Made by a program: the position numbers and the translations under genes. From contig NZ_JBHTAA010000001.1 of NCBI RefSeq assembly GCF_042663225.1, forward strand, positions 806,001 through 870,000: a stretch of DNA of 64,000 bases, in the 5' to 3' direction. Position 1 is the first letter of the stretch. Each line of letters opens with the position of its first letter. Positions 58,317 to 64,000 of this stretch are shown here, piece after piece. This DNA is from Haloferax namakaokahaiae. Lineage in GTDB: Archaea; Halobacteriota; Halobacteria; Halobacteriales; Haloferacaceae. The notes beneath the pieces were generated by a model. That model saw nothing but the letters and a program-made list of their open reading frames with translations. It was not told the origin of the DNA and made no database searches.

Positions 58317-60080
58317 TCAGTCACCCGTGAGCGGTTGTTCTGCGTTTGCTGGCGGTTCTTCCGACTCTGCAAACGGGTACCACGACTGTTTGGCGTCGTG
58401 CATGTACGGCGCTTCGAAGTCCGTCTCCGCAGGTTCGCAGTACTCTCCTACGGATTCCGGTCCCTCGGCTTCGACCCACTCGCGGAAGGTCTGTCCGTCC
58501 TCCCGGCGCTCGGCGAACGCCTCGACGAGCGAGGCGATTGCGGCGGGGACTTCGTCGGCGGGGACGCGCTGTTGAATCCACTCGACGAACGACGGTTCTT
58601 CGCCAATCCCACCACCGACGCCGATGTCCATCGCCTCGACCATCTCACCGTCTTTGCGTGCGCGCATGCCGAACAGCCCGATATCGGCGGTGTTGGCCTG
58701 TCCGCAGTCGGCCGTACACCCCGAGTAATGAATCTTCAACTGGTGAACGTCGGCTGGCACATCGACGTTGTCGCGCAACCAGCGAAGCATTCGCGCGGTC
58801 CGGGCTTTCGTCTCGGTGAGCGCGAGCGAGCAGAACTCGGTTCCGGTACAGGCGACGGCACCGCGCTGGAACGGATTCGGCTCCGGCGTGTGTTTCGACA
58901 GCAACGGCGCGTCGAGCAACTCGTCGAGCGCGTCTTCGGGAACGTCCATGATGAGCGGGTTCTGTCGCCGGGTGAGCCGAATCTCTCCGGAGCCGTACTC
59001 GTCGGCGAGGTCCGCCAGTTCTATCGCATCGCACGCGGTCAACCGGCCGACTGCGACGCTCAAGCCGACGTAGTAGCGACCGTCGTTCTGTTCGTGGACG
59101 CCGATGTGGTCGGATTTTCCCGCCGACGGGGAACGGCCGGCGTTGTACGTGTACTCCTCGCGGATGTTCTCACCGGCAGGTTGCAGGTCGAAATCGACGT
59201 ACTCCGCTTGGAGTCGGTCGCGGATTTTGTCCGTTCCCCACTCATCGACGAAGAACCGACTCCGAGCGCGGGCGCGAACGTCGCGGTTTCCGTGGTCGTA
59301 GTAGAGTTGGACGAAGCCCTTCACGACCTCGTAGGCGCGCTCTTCGTCGGCGACGAAGATGTCGAGGTCGCGGGCGACGCGCGGTTTTCGGGAACCGAGG
59401 CCCCCGCCGACGCGAACGTTGAACCCGACCACTTCCTCGCCGTCGATAACTTTGCGAGCGGGTTCGAGTCCCACGTCGTTTATCGAATCCTGTGCACAGC
59501 CTTCTTTGCACCCGGTGACGCTGATGTTGAACTTCCGTGGCATGTTCGACAGGGCGTCGTCGCCGCGGAGTTCCGACTGGAACCTGTCGAGGAGCGGTTT
59601 CGAAGCGACGAGTTCGTGAGAGTCTTTGCCGGCGACCGGACACCCGGTGATGTTCCGCATCGTATCGCCGCCCGCAGAGCGGGAGGAGACGCCGACCGCT
59701 TCGAGTTTCTCCCACACTTCGGGGATGTCTTCGAGTTCGAGCCAGTGGAGCTGAATCGACTGCCGGGTGGTCAAATCGAGCCAGCCGTTTCCGAACTCGG
59801 GGTTCTCTACCGGGCCGGTCGCGTAGTCGCGTGCGACCTCCGCAATCGCGCGGAGTTGGTCGGGTTCGAGCACGCCGTTCGAGTTCGTCAGTCGCATCAT
59901 GAAGTACGACTCTTGGCCGGTCCGTTGCTGGAAGACGCCCCAGAATTTGAATCGAGTGAACCACTCGTCGCGTTCGTCCTCCGGAATCGACTCGAATCCC
60001 TCTTCGGCGAAGGCTTCGAGCTTCTCGCGGACGGCGTCGCCGTAGAGTTCCTCCTTCCACTGTTCTTTCTTACTTGCCAC
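58317..60080 (-). CDS. nasD: Ferredoxin-nitrite reductase (assimilatory)
   Basis: 587 aa of the siroheme/[4Fe-4S] nitrite/sulfite reductase family, with two related halves. The siroheme-cluster ligands lie in the C-terminal half: ACTGTEFCSLA (C-x5-C) and SGCTADCGQ (C-x3-C). The N-terminal half has ATGCPVAG-type and TGCKEGCAQ segments that match the structural pseudo-repeat. It reduces nitrite to ammonium with ferredoxin. It is read leftward, separated from mobA by 263 nt, so it may have its own promoter. Confidence 0.93.
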   Translation of the reverse strand: MASKKEQWKEELYGDAVREKLEAFAEEGFESIPEDERDEWFTRFKFWGVFQQRTGQESYFMMRLTNSNGVLEPDQLRAIAEVARDYATGPVENPEFGNGWLDLTTRQSIQLHWLELEDIPEVWEKLEAVGVSSRSAGGDTMRNITGCPVAGKDSHELVASKPLLDRFQSELRGDDALSNMPRKFNISVTGCKEGCAQDSINDVGLEPARKVIDGEEVVGFNVRVGGGLGSRKPRVARDLDIFVADEERAYEVVKGFVQLYYDHGNRDVRARARSRFFVDEWGTDKIRDRLQAEYVDFDLQPAGENIREEYTYNAGRSPSAGKSDHIGVHEQNDGRYYVGLSVAVGRLTACDAIELADLADEYGSGEIRLTRRQNPLIMDVPEDALDELLDAPLLSKHTPEPNPFQRGAVACTGTEFCSLALTETKARTARMLRWLRDNVDVPADVHQLKIHYSGCTADCGQANTADIGLFGMRARKDGEMVEAMDIGVGGGIGEEPSFVEWIQQRVPADEVPAAIASLVEAFAERREDGQTFREWVEAEGPESVGEYCEPAETDFEAPYMHDAKQSWYPFAESEEPPANAEQPLTGD

Positions 60081-60168
60081 AGCGAATCACCAGCAGACGT
60101 GCGTCCACTCTCTCGTGAGCAGTCGTTTCGAGCTTGGTCATGGTACGGGGTAACACATCATTGCCTGA

Positions 60169-60176
60169 TACATAAC
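60169..60176 (-). promoter_or_regulatory. Candidate TATA box of nasD
   Basis: On the minus strand this is TTATGTA, within an AT-rich region. It would place a start at about 60145 and give nasD a leader of about 65 nt. Other AT-rich boxes nearby are possible. Confidence 0.35.
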
Positions 60177-60227
60177 GTTAGCCGTTGAAAATATGAAAAT
60201 AATCAACCCATTTTGCGAATTCGTACA

Positions 60228-60252
60228 GGTTATAACCAAATATTCCGAATAT
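60228..60252. promoter_or_regulatory. Paired palindromes upstream of nasD, candidate operators
   Basis: GGTTATAACC (60228-60237) is a perfect palindrome, and ATATTC-C-GAATAT (60240-60252) a perfect 13-bp dyad directly next to it. They lie upstream of the candidate nasD promoter in the mobA-nasD gap, suitable for a nitrogen or nitrate regulator. Confidence 0.45.
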
Positions 60253-60343
60253 AAGGTTGTATTTTGTCCACATTTAGCCGGCATTTGTGAGATACCCACA
60301 CCAACCCTCACGAAAGAACATGTGGAATTGGCCGTCAGTCGGC

Positions 60344-60976
60344 TCAGAGGCGAGCGGCCACCGCGCGCAACTCGTCGCGGGTGTTCACGTTGTGAAATGC
60401 GCGGACGCCGGCGTGTGCGCACACTTCGCGCTCGGCGAGCGTCGCAGCCTCCAGCGTTGACAACACGTCTGTAAGCCGGTTGCTCCCGGCACGAATCGTC
60501 TCGGTACACGCGACGATACCTGCGCGGCGGTGAACGACAGACGGGAACGGGCACCGAACGCCGTCGTGACACGGGACGAGTCCCGGCCTGCCGCCGACTC
60601 GGCCGAAGAGGTGGTCGAGAAAGACAGACGGAACGAGTGGCATATCGCACGGCAGTACGGCGACGTACTCGGCAGTCGTCCCCAGTAAGGCGGTTCTGAG
60701 TCCGAACACTGGCCCGCACCCGGGGCAGTCGTCTTCGGCGAATCGGACTTCGAACGCCGAGAGGGCCTCGGCAAAAGACGCGCGTTGGTCTGCTCGGCAG
60801 TTGACGACGAGTTCGTCCACGACTGGGTCGAGCGCCGAAGCGACCCGGTGAATCATCGGTTCGCCGTCGATGAGCGCCGTCGCCTTGTCGGTCCCTTCGA
60901 ACCGTCTGGAGCGTCCGCCGGCCAGGATGACCCCGGCGCGGCCCGAATCGAGCGTTCGTCGGCTCGCGTCCTCCAT
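60344..60976 (-). CDS. mobA: Molybdenum cofactor guanylyltransferase MobA
   Basis: 210 aa. The nucleotidyltransferase signature is LAGGRSRRFEGTDKA. The PCDMPLVP segment gives the metal-binding Asp. MobA attaches GMP to molybdopterin to make the MGD cofactor used by the nitrate reductase encoded upstream. It starts 3 nt after the transporter stop, so it belongs to the same operon. Confidence 0.93.
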   Translation of the reverse strand: MEDASRRTLDSGRAGVILAGGRSRRFEGTDKATALIDGEPMIHRVASALDPVVDELVVNCRADQRASFAEALSAFEVRFAEDDCPGCGPVFGLRTALLGTTAEYVAVLPCDMPLVPSVFLDHLFGRVGGRPGLVPCHDGVRCPFPSVVHRRAGIVACTETIRAGSNRLTDVLSTLEAATLAEREVCAHAGVRAFHNVNTRDELRAVAARL

Positions 60977-60979
60977 TAC

Positions 60980-62296
60980 TCAGTCGTCACTTTCACTGAA
61001 GCCGAAACTCCGGCCGTCGAAGAAGCCGTCGAGGTGTGCGCGGCGGGCGATTTTCGGGCGGGCGACGAACGCGTTGAGCAGGACGATTGGAATCATGATG
61101 GCGGCGACGATGGCGTAGCCGGTGTGAATCATCCCCTCCGTCGCGGCGAACGAGAAGACGAGCGGGAAGCCGATACCGCCGAAGGTGCCGATGCCGCCGA
61201 CGATGCCTGCCGCCGCACCCGAGCGGTTCGGGAACATCGCCGGCACCTGCGCGAATATCGCACCCTCGGTGAACGCGCACGCCGTGCCGACGAGGAAGCC
61301 GGCGGCGACGGTGAGCAAGACGCTCCCCGTCTGCCCGGCGAGGGTCAGGCCGACCATCGCCGTGACGATGAACACCATACAGAGGAGCGTCCACTGTTCG
61401 CGGTAGCGTCCCGTGAAGACCGGCAAGATGTCGCGTTGATTCCGCACGAGACGGTCAGAGATGTAGCCGCCGATGGGACGGAGCAGGCCCGCAGCGAGCG
61501 AGAACGTCGCCGCGAACGTGCTGGCGATGACGAGGTTCGACCCGAATCCTTCGCGGAAGTACGTGGGCAACCACCCGTTCATCGAGATTTCGAGACCGAA
61601 GCTCATGACGTAGCCGAGCGCGAGGGCGACGACGCCGTACCGAGTGGCGGTGTGCAGCCACGTCGAGAGCGTCGCCGACTCGCGGTTCGATTCGGCGCGT
61701 TCTTCGGTGACGGCGTCCTGCCCGATGAGGACGTAGACGACGGCCATCACGAGCGCGACGACGCCGGTGTAGAAGAACGCCGCGCGCCATCCGGTCGAGA
61801 AGAGCGGTCCGCTCCACTCACCACCGAACACGCGCGGGAGGATGAGCGCCCCGCCAGCGGCACCGGCGTTGCCGATGCCGGCGTAGATGCCCTCTGCGGT
61901 CCCGAGTTCCTCTTCGGGGAACCACTGGGCGACATGCTGGATGCCGACGACGAACGTGATGCCCGCCGAGGCGACGACGAGGCGCTCGATGAAGAACACC
62001 TCGTAGGAGGTGGCGAAGGCACTCGCCATGCTGAACACGCCGACGTAGGCGAGGACGATACCGAACACCGTCGAGGCCCCGAAGCGGTCAGAGAGCCACC
62101 CGGTCAGGATGCGACCCGGCGGGGCGGTCCAGATGGCCGCACTGGCGAGGATGCCGAGGTCGGTGAGCGAGAGTCCGAACTCGTCGGCGATTGGTCCCGT
62201 GAAGGGGGCGAACGAGAACCAGATGAGAAACGAGAGGTTGAACGCCGCGGTTGCGAGGACGAGCGTACGGAACCGCGTCATCTTGATGAGCCCCAT
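60980..62296 (-). CDS. narK: Nitrate/nitrite MFS transporter, NarK-type
   Basis: 438 aa with 12 predicted membrane helices. The N-terminal half has SAPFTG-like and WTAPPGRILTGWLSDRFG (MFS motif A-type) segments. The nitrate signature in helix 5 is GIYAGIGNAGAAGG, and a related run occurs in the second half. It overlaps the nitrate reductase stop by one base (TGATG), so it is coupled. It imports nitrate or exports nitrite. Confidence 0.92.
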   Translation of the reverse strand: MGLIKMTRFRTLVLATAAFNLSFLIWFSFAPFTGPIADEFGLSLTDLGILASAAIWTAPPGRILTGWLSDRFGASTVFGIVLAYVGVFSMASAFATSYEVFFIERLVVASAGITFVVGIQHVAQWFPEEELGTAEGIYAGIGNAGAAGGALILPRVFGGEWSGPLFSTGWRAAFFYTGVVALVMAVVYVLIGQDAVTEERAESNRESATLSTWLHTATRYGVVALALGYVMSFGLEISMNGWLPTYFREGFGSNLVIASTFAATFSLAAGLLRPIGGYISDRLVRNQRDILPVFTGRYREQWTLLCMVFIVTAMVGLTLAGQTGSVLLTVAAGFLVGTACAFTEGAIFAQVPAMFPNRSGAAAGIVGGIGTFGGIGFPLVFSFAATEGMIHTGYAIVAAIMIPIVLLNAFVARPKIARRAHLDGFFDGRSFGFSESDD

Positions 62297-64000
62297 CAGT
62301 CGTTCACCTCGGCGGCGACGCGGGCAGTGGTCTGTGGGCGTTCAGGCCGGACGAGGCGGACTGCACACTGTTTGAAGTTCGGTTCGTTCGACTGCGGGTC
62401 CACCGCAGGGATGGTCAGGTAGTTCGTCATGGGATGGTGTATCGATAACCAGATGAGTCCCGGTGGGACGGCGTCGTCCGCGTCGAGCGTCACGGGAACG
62501 GACGCCCGGCGAGAGACGACGGTGGTACGGCGGTCACTCTCGGTGTCGGAGTCGATGACCGCGTGGCTGTACGAGTCGATGGTTTCGGGGTTGACGCGAG
62601 CGACCGGCGTCTCGGGCGTGTCGGGCCGCGAGCGAACGCCGGTGTTGTAGCCGTCCGACTCTCGCCCGGTCGTGAGCGTGAGCGGGTAGTCGTCGGCGGC
62701 GGGTTCCGGGAGGTCCGACCCGCGGAGGGTGCTGAACCGCGCCTTCCCCGACGGTGTCGGGAACGACCACTCGCCTTCGGCGTCGTAGTAGCGATAGCCA
62801 GCCTCGCTTTTCGGGTCGGGAGCGGGCCAGCGGACCGCTCGCTCGCCATCGAGACGAGTGTGCGAGATGCCGGAACAGTCGGCCTTCGTGCCCTCGGTGA
62901 GGGCCGCGAACTCGGCGAATACCTCTGCCGGGTCCACCGGCGGTTTCGGTAACAGTCCCGGCGAGACCCGCGCGGCGATGTCGGCGATGATGTCGATGTC
63001 CTGCCGGACGCCGGACGGCGTCTCCGTGGCGGCGCGAACCCGCGAGACGGTCCGCTCCATGTTCATCGTCGTGCCCTCGGATTCGCCCCACGTCGCGGCG
63101 GGGAGGACGACGTCGGCGAGTTCCGCCGTCTCAGAGCGGAACGCGTCCTGCACCACGAGGAACGAGTCCTCCAGTGCCGATTCCGCGGCCGTCGCGTCCG
63201 GGAACCCAGCGAGCGGGTTCGTCGCAACCGTCCAGACGACCGCGGGCGAGGATTCGAGGATGCCGACGGGTCCCGGACCGCTGTCGGCCGGGAGTTTCGA
63301 GACGGGGACGCCCCACGCGTCGGCGACGACCTGACGGTGGTCGGGATGTTCGAACGGTCGATGACCGGGCCACGACCCCTTCGACGAGCAGACGCGCGTC
63401 CCCATCGAGTTCGCCTGTCCCGTCAGCGAGAACGGACCCGTTCCCGGACCGAGGTTGCCCGAGGCGAGACAGAGGTTGATGAGCGCACCGGCGGTCGCGG
63501 TGCCGCGGACGCTCTGATTGACGCCCATCCCCCAGTAGACGAGCGTCTTCGATTCGAGCAACGTAGCGAGTTCCGCCACGGTTTCGACCGAGACGCCAGC
63601 GTTCGAGGCGGCCTGTTCGACCGAGGGAAGTTCGGCGACGACGTCGTCGAAGCCAGTCGTGTGCTCGCGGACGAACGAGCGGTCGATTCGGTCGGTGTCA
63701 CAGAGGTATCGGAGTATCGCACGCGCCAGCGCGAGGTCACCGCCGGGGGCGAGCGACACGTGGGTGTCGGCCAAGCCCGCCGTCTTCGTCTCGACGGGGT
63801 CCACGACGACGAGTCGGCCGTCGGCCGCAGACTGGCGAATCCAGCGGAACATGACGGGATGGGCAACCGCGGGGTTCGCCCCCCAGACGATGTGCGTCTC
63901 GGCCTCGGGGATGTCGTCGTAGGTCGGCGGCGGCGCGTCGCTTCCGAACGCCTGATAGTAGGCTTTCACCGCGCTCGCCATGCAGAGCGTCGTGTTGGCG
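62296..64000 (-). CDS. nasA: Assimilatory nitrate reductase, molybdopterin type (5' truncated by window)
   Basis: Only the C-terminal 568 residues are in the window; the frame runs to base 64000, where it reads TTLCMASAVKAY, a core motif of Mo-bis-MGD reductases. The N-terminal [4Fe-4S] part lies outside. Seen motifs include FSLTGQANSMGTR and the PVDPAEVFAEFA segment, with cofactor-binding loops of the DMSO-reductase family. It is first in the operon nasA-narK-mobA. It reduces nitrate to nitrite, presumably with ferredoxin. Confidence 0.9.
   Translation of the reverse strand, partial: ANTTLCMASAVKAYYQAFGSDAPPPTYDDIPEAETHIVWGANPAVAHPVMFRWIRQSAADGRLVVVDPVETKTAGLADTHVSLAPGGDLALARAILRYLCDTDRIDRSFVREHTTGFDDVVAELPSVEQAASNAGVSVETVAELATLLESKTLVYWGMGVNQSVRGTATAGALINLCLASGNLGPGTGPFSLTGQANSMGTRVCSSKGSWPGHRPFEHPDHRQVVADAWGVPVSKLPADSGPGPVGILESSPAVVWTVATNPLAGFPDATAAESALEDSFLVVQDAFRSETAELADVVLPAATWGESEGTTMNMERTVSRVRAATETPSGVRQDIDIIADIAARVSPGLLPKPPVDPAEVFAEFAALTEGTKADCSGISHTRLDGERAVRWPAPDPKSEAGYRYYDAEGEWSFPTPSGKARFSTLRGSDLPEPAADDYPLTLTTGRESDGYNTGVRSRPDTPETPVARVNPETIDSYSHAVIDSDTESDRRTTVVSRRASVPVTLDADDAVPPGLIWLSIHHPMTNYLTIPAVDPQSNEPNFKQCAVRLVRPERPQTTARVAAEVND

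Noticed and set aside
58302..60188. 628-codon plus-strand frame opposite nasD
   Set aside because: Antisense to a complete nitrite reductase with all siroheme-cluster cysteines; no recognisable domain.

Overview
The window is a gene-dense piece of a haloarchaeal chromosome or megaplasmid, most like Haloferax or a close relative. The evidence is high GC, an acidic proteome, Tat-dependent lipoproteins (RR motif plus lipobox), archaeal SUI1, SerRS, Tsr3 and HTH_10 genes, and start codons lying about 26-29 nt downstream of TATA-like boxes, as expected for leaderless mRNAs. No rRNA, tRNA, complete insertion sequence or CRISPR array was seen. Family names are my recognition of motifs; no database search was possible.

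Layout. 1-8 kb: a truncated Nudix hydrolase, a rhodanese, SUI1, a secreted Thr/Asp-rich coiled-coil protein, a membrane-anchored winged-helix protein, and an overlapping moxR-DUF58-transglutaminase operon. 8-12.4 kb: mutS-mutL, divergent from moxR. 12.4-18 kb: small proteins, an F420 module (cofE plus a mer-like LLM reductase), a YfcE-type phosphoesterase, a Nudix-eIF2B fusion, and a DUF318 permease carrying a YHS metal-binding domain.

18-26 kb is a sugar-acid catabolic cluster: an IclR regulator divergent from a Zn alcohol dehydrogenase, a solute-binding lipoprotein, two permeases, an ABC ATPase and a D-galactonate dehydratase. 26.5-34.5 kb is a second, somewhat more AT-rich sugar cluster: a TrmB-like regulator, a 66-aa membrane protein, an ATPase, two permeases, a binding lipoprotein, and a divergent GH13 alpha-glucosidase. 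It fits uptake and hydrolysis of maltose- or trehalose-type glucosides. It lies between two imperfect 46-bp direct repeats (26286 and 34527), each followed by a stem-loop.

34.6-58 kb is mostly housekeeping: a DUF3179 lipoprotein, a 2-hydroxyacid dehydrogenase, EngB, two HTH regulators, a GNAT protein, 5-FCL, DUF389, a SIMPL lipoprotein, a REC-PAS-histidine kinase, a Nog1-like GTPase, DJ-1/PfpI, Tsr3, serS, an MBL hydrolase, an acyl-CoA synthetase, an NhaP/TrkA antiporter, a tungsten aldehyde:ferredoxin oxidoreductase and a thiolase. 58.2-64 kb is an assimilatory nitrate locus read leftward: nitrate reductase (runs off the window), NarK-type transporter, MobA, then separately ferredoxin-nitrite reductase with a 39-codon tail ORF.

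The main non-standard signals are these. Short tandem duplications occur in seven intergenic spacers, all with periods divisible by three. The second sugar cluster is bracketed by direct repeats plus hairpins. A perfect 11-bp inverted repeat lies between iclR and its divergent target. There is a small membrane protein inside a sugar ABC operon, a natural domain insertion (YHS in DUF318), a domain fusion (Nudix-eIF2B), and a metal-ligand substitution in the galactonate dehydratase.
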